From the NCBI RefSeq assembly GCF_040115645.1, contig NC_089551.1, positions 1,178,001 through 1,242,000 on the forward strand: a DNA stretch of 64,000 bases, written 5' to 3'. A program made the position numbers and the translations under genes. Of the stretch, positions 51,764 through 63,989 are shown in pieces; within the stretch, counting starts at the first letter, position 1; every line of letters begins with the position of its first letter. The stretch is from Euwallacea fornicatus (taxonomy: Eukaryota; Arthropoda; Insecta; Coleoptera; Curculionidae). Under the pieces are notes generated by a model. It saw nothing but the letters and a program-made list of their open reading frames with translations, made no database searches and had not been told where the DNA came from.

Positions 51764-53337
51764 CTGGAACCAAAGACAATGTAAGGTAACAGCGTTGATA
51801 ATAAGAAATTTGAAGAACGTTGAACCGAAGTGAGGCCTACTGGGTCGCCTAATCTGTAAACCGTTATTCGCGGACAGAATTCGCAGTCGGTCAGTGTCAA
51901 TGAACTTGAAGAAGGTTCTTTAATGGTACCACGGATCGCTTTTGTCTTCGTGAGTTACTTGTAGTTTGGCTAGATGGCTCTAATTAAATTTAAGTTATCT
52001 AACCAGTTAGCGAAAAGTTGGGGGAATTATATGATTGGTGGTACCGTAATGCGATCTTAGGTAAAGCGAACTGACGGGTAATAGAGCCAACAAAGGGAGG
52101 AGGAGAAAGTTTCTTGGAAGTTGGTTATTGGGTCCTTGGAGGCATGAAAGTTGCTGAAAACCAACTAACATCATCCTGCAGATCCCGCTATCCCTCGAGA
52201 AGATTCGCGAGACAACATGGTTCGGGTTAGCTAACCAGAGTTTTACTCTCTACCTAACCCTGAGTTAAGACTCCATTAAAACTCCACTCTTTGAAACTAA
52301 GTCGTGTCCGGTTGATTATGCCGAGGGTTGAACTTAACCAGGACTTAGTTCTCCAGGCCTTATTTAAGAGAAATTCGCGAGCAAACTAATTCAGATCTTA
52401 ATACAATCAGGGATGTCTTGAGAAGGATTTATGCAAACTTGAACTGCCAAGAATGGCTATCCAGAGGGTTAAGTTATATGAGAAATTACAGTTAATGTTG
52501 CTCCATCAGAAAGTTATCGACCAAGGAAGGTTAAAATTTAATTAGAACTTGATCTAGCCAGAGCTAGAGTTTACGGAGTAACGTTAGAGCGCGAGCATGC
52601 TTAGCTTCAACAGCCGAAATTGTACATCTAGAAGGTTAGCGTTAACCGGGTCGAGATAGTCTTGACTATGTCCAAGACGCAGTATCATGGATTTCCAGTG
52701 AAATCTTAGAATGAAAAAGGAGGATTTCTGGATTTAGCAGAGTTACAACACGCTATTACAGGGTAAAACTTGTAGGGGAGAGGCACGCCACTGATATCTC
52801 AGGGCCTACATAATTTTCCTCCATGATCACTTTCAGGTTTGAATAATCAAAAACAGATTCGTTGTCCGATTACCGAAAGGTCTTTGCCGGAGCGGCGAAA
52901 TGGTAAATTTTCTTCTGTCAAAGTTATCAGGACGTCGACATACTGGCCCTTAGGCGACTTCATAGCTTGCGAGTCATTAATGGGGGCTTTCGACAAGTTT
53001 CCAGATCTGCAATTACCGAACCAGTGGTTCTACAAGGTTGTTCTGGGGCAGAAGTAAGCACGTCTGAGGATTTGCCCCATAAAAATAGCGAAAATTAAAG
53101 CTGGATTATATAAATGTACACGAGTTTCACTAGTTTAGTGGGATGGTTAAAAGGGTGGGGCTGGTTCTTGGCAGAGCTAAGCCCCCATATGCACCTTAAA
53201 GACGCCGAAAAATTGAGCTCAATTCTCTATTTCCCTTGGGAGCTATGGGCACCGCTCGCAGACAATCTGCTGAATTGAACACGCGTGAAACAGCCTAGAG
53301 ATATCTGGCTTACCTAGGCATCTAAACCGGGAGATAT

Positions 53338-53380
53338 TGATGACGATGACGATGATGATGATGATGACGATGATGACGAT
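53338..53380. repeat. (GATGAC/GATGAT)n microsatellite
   Basis: About 43 bp of GATGAC and GATGAT trinucleotide-type repeats with interruptions. Confidence 0.85.
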
Positions 53381-54818
53381 TAAGCTAATGTTGCAGAAAT
53401 CCATGCATTTAAATTAGACAACCTTAAGGAGAGACGAGCACTCTTTATCTGTAGCTCTAAGAGACACCACTATCTATCCTGAAGGTTAAGCTTTGACCTG
53501 CTCCTCTGGCTAGCACTACACCTTTAAAGTTCCAAAAGGAACATCTATCGAGGCAGTTTAGGAGCCTCGGGAGGAGATTGCATGACATGTAGCCTCCGCA
53601 AACTTCTTTAGGTCACTTAGAACGCACAGCGATTAACGTAACCAGCACTTATCCGACACAGATATTTCTTGAAAAATTTACTTTAACCGGAGCCGCCGAA
53701 GTCTCAAACAGCCTTTCGACTCCAGCAATTCGTGCTCCTTGGTTCCCGCGGAAGTTATCCTCCGGATAACGTTGCCGGCGGGCTTAGGCTGGCGATTGTT
53801 TCTTCGATGGTTCAAGTGAGGCGAAAAAGATCTCTTCTCCCGAAAATGCCTCACCTAAGCCCTCCTTAGAGCGACGCGCTATCCGGATGGCTAGCCAAAG
53901 GCTTCTGAGGTTAAGTCCTAAGGTCACCACATCCGGGAGTTAGAAGCTGACCATGACCAGAGTCATCATGAGGAAATCGTGCGTTAATGCAGTCCACATC
54001 CACAATAGGCGACTTTAGCAATTATTTATTTAATTTTACTGCCGACTAATTTTAGTGCAAGGTTAAACTGCATATACGTGCACTTAACTCCTGACGTCAC
54101 GCGTCCTCTATCGATCTTCGTCTATTGCAATTTATTCGCATCAACATTCATATTTTCAAATATCCACCACATTCAAGCGAACTATTCATTTGCACCAGCC
54201 CGGAATCACCCTGTATGATAATCCGCCTGAATATTGCAACGTCCAATTAACTAGGCTAGATCTAATAATAGTGCATTCGTTCACCTTGCCTTGAACTTGA
54301 ACCTTCTCGCGTTCCCTAAGCAACCAACCAAGGAAAAACCACCAGGAACTGGGTTTACCTTCGAGGAAGGCTTCGGTGAGGTACACCACGTACATGGCTC
54401 GGCGGCTCCGAGCCTCACGGAGGCATCAGAGGGGCTTCTGAGGCTCAAAGGTCAAAGTTCAAACGCCTCCGCGAGCTCTAGGGGTTGGCACTGATGGGGA
54501 GACTTATTGGGTGCGATCGAGGGGACGAGCCGGAAGTGGTGGACCTCATGGTGCCGGTGTGGTGACTGCGGGGAGCGGGGCTGATGGCACTTGGGGGGAA
54601 TGTGTTAGTGTGTCAAACGCGGGGAAGTTTAGCGGCGCCATTTTGGATTTTCACTTTCAGTGGTTATCGAACGGCGGAAACCCCCGCTAAGCCCCTCCGC
54701 CCCCGTTGGCATGCGAGGGGGGAGAGATTTTCCTCGAGCATTTTTTCCTTTTTGATTGGGTTAGATGGCGGTTTTCGGGTTAGCTGGTGCTTGTGGGGTT
54801 CCACAGGTGTTGCGGACA

Positions 54819-54823
<5 letters not shown>

Positions 54824-54857
<34 letters not shown>
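54824..54857. repeat. (TG)n microsatellite
   Basis: About 17 TG dinucleotides, a sequence type able to adopt Z-DNA. It is followed by a short interrupted extension. Confidence 0.95.
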
Positions 54858-54859
<2 letters not shown>

Positions 54860-57800
54860 GTGTGAAGACAAGCGATACGCACCTTCTCCTGCGTGAGTTA
54901 CGCACCAGACACGCACAAGCGCACGGTCACAACGCACCGCGGGTCCGGTTTTTGCAATTTTTTCCGGGAAAGATTTTTAGAAAAATTGAAATCTGGGGAA
55001 ATAGTGTAAGTGTGGCGTCCAAACACCGACCTAACTCAACACTAAACGGTTTGGACAGGCGTGCATCGCGAATGCACCGCTCGGCTACGTTCGTCGGTTT
55101 TCCTTGGCATAGAACTCTGATAACAGATTATTGCGCATCTAGCAAATGTTTATTTAAAATAGTTCTAGTTCGGAAAAAATTAATACGGAATGTTGCATAT
55201 GCACTTTATGCACTTGACTTTGAGAATTGCTCGCCTTGACGATGAGCGGGTATTTTTGGCTCTTGGGTTAGGCCAAGCTCACTATAGTCGCCGCAGCCGC
55301 ATAATTTTTCATTATGTAATTGTAGCTTTCCATTGCTTCGATAAATTGACGATCGAAGTGTCGGTTTCGGTGCATTCACAACGCAATAAACCGACCAGGA
55401 ATTGACCTGCCCCAGGGCGAGCGGTGGTAGGTAGCGTGGTATTAGATAATGGGGGGCGATTATGTCTCGAAATAACCAATTGGCCCAAGAGTCGTAAAAA
55501 AAGCGGGTTCAACCTTGCCAGGTTTCAATTTTTGGAGGGAATTGGGTGTTGTTGCCAAAATGCATTCCGCGTGGTATCCATGGGGGAATTATCCAGGTCT
55601 CCGTGTACTCCAGCTGCACTCGGGCGAAACTTGACCATGTCCAGGAACCGGGATGTCACACCGTGAGCAGCGAGCGATTTCGCAACTTGTACAGTGGGAA
55701 CCATTGCGTGGTGTCTCCCCGGACACCGTTTTTTGATCGGGCAACGAAGAGCCCCAGCGCCGATGGGAAATCACTCGAGCCAATCAGGAGTTGAAGAACG
55801 AAGAATGGCATATGTCAGAAGCCAGGAGGTTCTCAGAAAGCGCCAGAAAACGCTTAAAGATATAGGCAAAAATGTCGTAGAGAGACCTCGACATGACGTT
55901 CCACATCCGTTGTTTTGAGACCTACTTTTGACGCAAGCGCAACCTTTCAGTCTTCCGCAAATATATCTTCCTCTTTCCTCTCACTAGCGCAAGTTATACC
56001 ATTTCCGGCTAACTCGGGCAAACGCAAAAAGTCACAGTATGACGTTAAAATAACGTCAATTTTAACCACGTCCCGCTGACGTGGATTTTGAGGCGTAATT
56101 CTGATGCAGTCAATTTTTTGAGAATCCATGAGCGCGATGGTTGGTTGGAATTTGCAGTGTCTGCAATTAGATTCTTGAGCAGTCAGACACGAACTCAAGA
56201 GAAATTTCAAAAACATTTTGAGGAAAACTCTTTAGCATTTTTCTGCGTCGGTAATTTAGGGCTAATTAGTTGAAAAAGTCATGGAAAAACAATCACGAAA
56301 CTCATATATTAATTCTTGATTAATACCTTAAATCTCTAATGCGAAAAGAATTTATTGGGACCTCTGAATGCTTAGTCTGCAACGATCTAAACAATTTGTC
56401 CGAGCGACTTTTGTATAAATTTCGCACGTTTCTCACCCTGCAGTACTGCCAAAACTGAAATTTGATGAGTTACCCGAACTGCCCCAAAGGGAACTTATTT
56501 CGCAGCTGGTTAACGCTAATAGCAACCACAGGAGCTCCGCTTCCATGTGGAAATAGAACAGGGGACCAACAACAAGCCTCCTTTCCATGTTAGCAGGAAC
56601 TTGGTGTACTTGTTTCCATGTTCACAAGAAACGCAGAACTTAAGAAGATTTCGATAATTAGGACAAAGTTCAACACAGCGCTCGGCAAATTTAAGAAAAT
56701 GGCCGACTTGCAGCTCAAAGGGTCCGACTTCGAACTCAAAATGGCCGATTTTTTACAACTATCGTTGTTTCAATATGACGTTTAAAATGTCAAGAAATAA
56801 CATTTTGGCGGCCATTTTTAGACCTTTCGGGCCGCGAAAGAACCCCACAGAAAATGGGAAATTTCCAAGCGGTGCAGGGATACATATTCAATTTTTCCAA
56901 ATATCCGATGTAGATATTAGCTGCTTTTTGGATTTTAAAGCAACTTCATCTGAAGCGAAAAAACTCGATTGAGGTCCAAAAGAGGATGTATCCTCGATGA
57001 GTAATCAACGCGGAAACATAGAAGAAAATCAAAGAAACTTCCCAAAGTTTACACACTAAAATCGAAAAGTAATAGAAATAAAAGCAACGAACATCGAAAC
57101 TAAAATTGCGGTCAACGAAGAACTAAACGGGGGACAAATCACATCCAAAAAAATCAATAAATATTAATTAAGCACTACAAAATGGCCGACTTTTTATATG
57201 ATATGTCTCGGTTTCATTGTGACGTCTATAACTTGTCAACCCTTAATTCAAGGTTCCAAGATGCTGTCATGGATGTGGCTGGATCGAAACATACATTTTT
57301 GGGATTATCAAGATTCTCCTATCTAACTCTGATTGAGTTGTTATGTAAGTCCCAATGCAAAAGAACACATTTTTCAGTTGAATTGCTGCAATTTTGTATC
57401 TGGAAAGCCTAGGCTGCATATCCAGAACTAACGGAGCAGCCGGGGCCGTTGAACTCGCATCGATTTCCCCTAGTTTCACTTTTATTCGGTTTCGCAGGGC
57501 AGGGTTTAAAGCCCTGGACCATAAGAAAAATCTCCCATTGAGCACACCCAACTGGACCCATGTTAAATACCAACATTTCCCCAATATCTGGACCTAAATT
57601 TGGGCCGAATTGCCTTTCGATTTTTGCGAAAACGGGAAGATTTTCACACGGGATTGTCATCAGGATAACGACCCTGGATTAAACAAATTGTTACGAAAAG
57701 TGGAAGTTGGTTCTGGATGGAAAAAACGAAAATACTGCCGGAAATCGATCTGGAATACACGCCGGTTACCATGGAAAGTGTTAAGCAGGTCGTGGAGGGC

Positions 57801-58290
57801 AAATTCAGGGTCGTTCACCCCCAGAAATGTTGCCTTAGGTCGTCCAATCGGGTGCATCCATAAATTCACTTTTATGGAAAACCAGGTCTGGATTCGGGCA
57901 TGTGAGGCCACGTCGTAGTACTTTAAAACCAAAAAAAAATTAGGAGAAATCATAAGTAGATTTGTTTGAGCATTGGGAGAATGTCATCGAGGCCTTAGGA
58001 TGACACTACTTCGCTATCAATAGCGAGTATCATATTTCCTGTGGTTCCCCTAATTAGCGAGTTTCGCACATTAAAATGTATTAGTGTTATTCGTGACTTG
58101 GTACAAAGATACGCTGCTCCCAAAAGGGCCTTGTATATGCTGGATTTGCCAGAAATGACCCTGTACCTGGGCTGTATGTGTTTCTCTTTAAGGTGGTACC
58201 ACTTCAAAATGAAAGTTGAGCATTACATTCCCTGTGGTACTACCAGTTGCACTGCACATGGTATTGACTATTCGTACTTCACATGGTACC

Positions 58291-58760
58291 ATTTTGTCGA
58301 AAACGAAGTGTCACCTCGAAGTCTATCTCAAAAAATAAAACTGTTACAATTTTCTTCTCAAAACTCGTTGGGTCCTCATGTTTTTTTTTTGCATCGGTCA
58401 GTTCGAAATTAATCGAAAACGAGGTGTTACCGCAGGAGTTTGCTTCGCAAATTAAAAGAGGTTGTGATTTTTTAATATTGTTTCGATTTGCAGCAGTCTC
58501 GAAACTCGTCGGACTTGCATGAAAACTGATATTCCCAACCGATTGGTCAGGTGCACGCTGCATCGCTCTGAGTACCTCAACCGGTGAAACAGCTACATTT
58601 TGGATTTTGGAAACTCGTTAGAAATAGGTGAAAACTGACTGCCAAATGCACGTCCAGTATCAATGCTGGGCGGAAACGAGATGCAACTGCAGGGATGCAT
58701 CTCAAAAATGCAGGAATTACAATTTTCTAAAGCATATCATGACTTATGTCGATCTCGAAA
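58291..58760. repeat. Diverged copies of the ~150-bp satellite
   Basis: Phrases of the satellite at 60.76-61.69 kb recur here in the same order: TCGAAAACGAAGTG near 58,294, TCGAAAACGAGGTG near 58,411 and GCGGAAACGAGATGCAACT near 58,669. These alternate with CTCGAAACTCGTCGGACTTG-type blocks. Spacing is irregular, so it looks like an old, decayed array of the same family. Confidence 0.6.
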
Positions 58761-60756
58761 CTCGCTGGACTTGCATTAAATCTGAGACGTCCAACGCACT
58801 GCCCTCAAGAATCCTCCGATTGATCCTATATGTGAACTGCGGGTACCTCCCTGTGCGTTTGCCGCAATTAACCCTGAACGCGGCATTGCCTCTTGGCACT
58901 TTGCATGGTACCATCTCTGAGGTTTGTCGACGACAACTTCGAACGTTTCAAAAAAATCAACAAACCAAAAATGTCCCTTATTCAGAAACTCTTGGCCCAC
59001 ATTAACTTGAACTGGGACCGTTATTAGGCGACGGAGGTGTCTCAGATTAATGCGTTTAGTGATACTTTAACCCTCCCGGACAGCACGGCGCTTCGTAAAC
59101 TCGAAAAATATTTCTCAGGTACTTCAGGTACCTCCCCTTAATGGTAACCGTTAAAAGGGGAACGTTTCAAGAGTTCTTTATAGCGCTTCAAATGGTTTAT
59201 TGGGCAGAGACCATTGCGGATCTCAGCCGCATCAAAAGGTCAGAGTGGTACCGCTAACGGCTGGTCAAGGTACCACCTGAACTAGTTAGTTGTTGCGCCT
59301 AATTCGTTTTAAGCTAGGAAGCGTATGACGAAGGTCTTTTGGGTGTTGGTTGACTCTCCGCTGTGGACCGCGAAGGTCGGCCAAAAAGTCACGTTGAGAA
59401 GTGAATTTCGGCAGTGCGCATAAACAGCTTTTCCCTGGTCTCTCAGCGCTAAAAGCAAAAGCAAAAGTCCTCAAATCAACCGAAGGACTGTTCGCAATGA
59501 TAAATCCAGTTACAAAACTGCAACTTTGTGCTATTTATCGATGACATGACCGTGTAAAATTAAACTGCACCGGCCCACATATGAAAACAGTCTCGCACTA
59601 TAATTTTAACCTTTGGCAATTATTCAAAAGTTTAAAGTTTCTCAAGTGCAAAAAAACTTAAACTATTTTAAGATGCGCCGATGACTAAGCAATATGCAGC
59701 ACCGCTCTGTTTTCACTCTCCTCCAAATAGAAACTTCTCTACGAATTTAACCCCCTTTTGTGGTGTCGGAAGGCACGCCACTGCCGTCACCACTTCGGTC
59801 CGAATGACTTAAATCAGGACAAGTCGACGGCCAATGAGCTTTCGCGCTAGTATGCAACGATTACGCCTGTTGGCCTTTTGACCTACAAACGTAGTAAGTG
59901 GTAATGACCTACACATTGATCTTCCTTTTCTAACAGTATTAGATCTGCAAGGTTATTGGCCGACGTTGGTTAAGTAAAACCATGTTTCGTGCTCACATCG
60001 TGAAGAAATGGACCAGGAAAAACGTCACGACGGTCTGACGATCTTCGGGACTCTTGGCCGCTTGGAAAGTGAATTTTTTGTGGAAATCCTTCGAAAGAGA
60101 GGGAAATCTTCGTCGTTTGGCCTCATCGGGCGCTCCTCAAACCAGCCGAGGTCTGGCCTCGAAAAACTCGTGCAGGGAAATCCCACGCAGGAATTTTCCA
60201 GGTACTTCAACGATAATGGCACCACTCGAATCATAGGTAGTACCCAAAGAGGTAGGTAACGCTAATTCGCTGGCAAATGTAATACTTCTCGTTCTTTCCG
60301 GCGTCGTCGGGGCCTTTCTTTTGCTTAGTAGGACAGTGGGGCAGGTTCACTGAACTCGCAAGTTCAATGTCTTGTAAATGTTATATTCTTACTATCACAC
60401 ACAGGCGAAACGATTATTATTATTTTCGAGACGATTATTATAATCGGGTTAAGTTTGCGTTAATTGCCCCATCATCGAACATCTACGGAAATCGATCGGT
60501 GCGCCTGGATCGGTGAATTTTCGTTCAACTTGACCCCTTCGACTGGGACGAGTGGGATGGTGCAGGCCTAAATTCAACTCAAACAGGCACAGAGGTGAAG
60601 CAGTCGTACTTAGGCCAAATTTAACGACTTCGATGGATTGCCGAGGCCCGAGTTAAGCGAAACGAGTAGTCGCAGGACAGGCCTACTTCAAGAAATGCGC
60701 CAACTAGGAGCTCGTTAAACTTAGTGGAAAAATGGCATTTCCAGGAATTTGACGAG

Positions 60757-61688
60757 GTCTAAGTTAGTCGAAAACGGGTTTTTCAAGTGTCGGAGCCACT
60801 TGCGCCGTTCTTGAAACTCGTTGGACTTGGATGGAAAACGATATCCCCAACGCACTGGCAAGGTTCAGATTAGTCGGAAACGAGGTGCGACTACAGGGGC
60901 GTAACTCGGCAAATACAGGAGTTATGGTTTTTTTTCTGTATGTCACGGACCCATGTCGATTTCGAAACTCGTTGAACCTACGCCAAATCCGACATTGTCA
61001 GTGCATTGGCGGGGTTCAGATTAGTCGGAAACGAGGTGCGACTACAGGGGCGTAACTCGGCAAATACAGGAGTTATGGTTTTTTTTCTGTATGTCACGGA
61101 CTCATGTCGATTTCGAAACTCGTTGAACCTACGCCAAATCCGACATTGTCAGTGCATTGGCGGGGTTCAGATTAGTCGGAAACGAGGTGCGACTACAGGG
61201 ATGCGTCTCGACAAATACAGGAGTTGCGCTGTTTTTTTAGTGCATCAATATATGTCGATCTCGGAACTCGTTGGACTCGCACGAAATCTAGCACTTCCGA
61301 TGCATTGGCGGGGTTCAGATTGGTCGGAGACGAAGGGTGACTACAGGGGCGGAACTCGACAAATACATGACTTATAGTTTTTTTTTAGTGTGTCACGACC
61401 CATATCGATTTCGAAACTCGTTGAGCTTAGGCCAAATCCGACAATTTCAATGCATTGGCGGGGTCCAGATTGGTCGGAAACGAGAGGCGACTACAGGGAC
61501 GTGTCTGGACAAACACAAAAGTTCCGATTTTTTTAGCAGTTCACGATTTGTGTCAATCTCGGAACTCGTTGGACTTTCGCTAAATCTGGCATTTCCAACG
61601 CATTCGCAAGGTGTAAATCGTTTCCAAACGAGGTGCAGCTACAGGGGTGTATCTCAAAAAATGAACGAGCTATAATTTTTTTGCACCT
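60757..61688. repeat. ~150-bp satellite array, about six units
   Basis: Units begin with GGTTCAGATTAGTCGGAAAC or a variant at 60,862, 61,013, 61,164, 61,312, 61,462 and about 61,611. Periods are 151, 151, 148, 150 and about 149 bp, with a truncated unit before them from about 60,757. The units at 60,862 and 61,013 appear identical except for one base, so that duplication is recent; the outer units are clearly diverged. Each unit carries a GTCGATYTCGRAACTCGTTG block. The array ends directly before a CAGTGGCGTAC motif at 61,689. It shows no coding function despite open frames of 70-120 codons. Confidence 0.9.
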
Positions 61689-62206
61689 CAGTGGCGTACA
61701 CCGCGCCATTAACGCAACATACCTCCATTCGAAACGGATAATAAAATATCTCTTCAGTGAAGTCATTAGGCCTTAAAGATGGCCAGTTCATTAATTTACA
61801 AGCCGACGAATAGTTTTCGATATGACCTCAAAAACCATCGCCAGTACGTCGTTTCTCAAATATGACGTCAAAACTGACAACTCAGACAACGTTTGCATTG
61901 GCGCAGGCAGCGCTAATTTATGCGACTTTTTATATTCGAGTATAAAAAAGTAATTATGATTACAACACTGACTACAAGCATCTCGAATGTGGCTGAGGTT
62001 GCGTCAAAATTGACCTCACGATTGAGCTTACATGGACCATATTGGTCGAAAATGAGGTGCTACAACATGAACCCATCTGCGTCACTAGAGAAGTTACAAA
62101 TGATACCTGGTACTACTCCAAAAATGTAAAGTAGTTCGAGGTTTGTTTTAAAAGTGGATAGATGATAATGTCTCCCGTTGCAACGTCATCTTGACAAATA
62201 TCCACT

Positions 62207-63989
62207 GGTGGTACCACTAAAAAAAAATGGTACCATCATCGAAAAGTTTTTCTAGAAGCAATAAATGAGCTGTCTTTCTTGTCATTGGCTGCTAAAGTAA
62301 TAAGGACGCTGATTACAGAGGCGTCCTAACGGTACCCTCAAGGTACCATTTGATGCTGAAGCCCGAATCCACCGGAAATTGTTATTATTATGACAAAAAA
62401 TCCAGTTCCCCGTTAGAAACCCTTAACAAAAAACCAAACGTTCTAAGCCTATGAAACCCCTCATTACCCCAAATCACGTACCACCTGTAGCCACATATGT
62501 ATATAGCCCAGATGCATCTGCTTAGAGAACCAATAAAAGACCCTTTTGGACATTTACAGTTAGAAATTAAAAAAAAAAAAGATTTAAGGGTCGCTCATTT
62601 TTCCGTTTTAAAGCAGTACCAGCGACGGTACCCACGGCCGTTTCTCTACCTGCGAGCAGGTAAAAGAAGAAATTTTAAAGCTCAGAAAAAAGGGGTATCG
62701 GAACCCAGAAGCTCTAAATCACGGGGGAACGGTATTTCTAATTTTTGTGGTACCGTTATGTAATATTTTCAAAATAGGCTGTGCTTTTATTGACCAGCAC
62801 TAATCAGGGTTCCTCTCTTGAAACCCATGCGGTATGAAAAATCGACGGTACTCTTTCATGGAACAACAAAGAGGGCAGTACCATGGAGAGCTGTATTTTT
62901 CAGAACCATTGTTAGGAGCCTAACAAAAAGTAAGTTGATGAATGCTCCTTCTTTGTGGTCGATCAGACGATTGGTGGTACTTACGCGCAGGTACCAGTAG
63001 CACAGCTGACCTACCGTGAAGGATAAAGATCACCGACCGATAACCGTGATAAATTTACGTGTCTTTAAAAGTCAAAGTGGCGATTGATGCGCCAATTTGG
63101 GGACAGGTACTCATGTTCGTACCTTGGCGGTACCGTTTGAGGCAATGTTTACCAAAAATGATAATTTGCAAAAGCAATTTATTCAATGTGACTCATATTC
63201 TATACCACTTTCGGTGGTACCCGAGTGGTACCTCTAGGTGTCTGTTCGGTCATACTTTATGCGGAATAAATATAAAGAATAAAACAACGTAAAGCGAAGA
63301 TTGGCATGAAGCGAGTTCTTGTAGGTGGTGCTGATAGCAGGTACCTATAGGCGAAGCGAATACTTACCTCGGTTAAAAATAATCCTAACACAAATTGAGC
63401 GATATCCAAGATACCATGTTAGTTTTTTGGCACTACTAGCACTTGGTACTACCAAGGAACTGGGAGTTTTTCAGTCTTCAACTTAGCCACTAGTCAGTCT
63501 TCGAGTACCAGTCACGTCATACCGGTACCATTTTTTTCGAGCGGAATACAGAAAATAAACACGAAAGGTCTTCGTACGTTGGTACTATCTATCCTTGAGA
63601 ACGAACCATCATTGACTGTGGTAAACTTGACCGTGGCGGTAGCGAGTCAGCGCCATCCAAGGTGCAAGAGCGAAGCTCGCCTAACGGGAACCCAGAGGTT
63701 AAAGACCTTCAAAAAGCTATCGGTACCGCGTCTTGGTACTCGCTGGGTATCAGGAAGTGGATTTTATTTTATGTAGTAATAATATCGAAAAGAAAATTAC
63801 GTTTTGGGCGATCGTTAAGTAACCACGATGGTGCCCAGAAAAGAGAGAGAGAATTTGGCAGTGCCATGAGAGGAATGTGACCATGCCTGCGACTACTGGG
63901 TGTTTTTTTTGGTACTGCTAAAAGATTTAAGCGTTTGGATGATATTGGTATCACTTTGCGGCTAAATCAATGTTAGTACTGGTGGTACC
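62207..63989. repeat. GGTACC-dense block
   Basis: Fourteen copies of the palindrome GGTACC start at 62,210, 62,229, 62,331, 62,342, 62,627, 62,749, 62,990, 63,129, 63,216, 63,227, 63,340, 63,523, 63,722 and 63,984. About a dozen one-base relatives (GGTACT or AGTACC) lie among them. Spacing is irregular and the DNA between is not obviously repeated, so this is a motif cluster and not a tandem repeat. Function is unknown. Confidence 0.75.

Noticed and set aside
60831..61675. Frames of 74-123 codons with repeated peptides
   Set aside because: They are translations of the ~150-bp satellite; the same phrases recur because the DNA is tandem, not because of a repeat protein.
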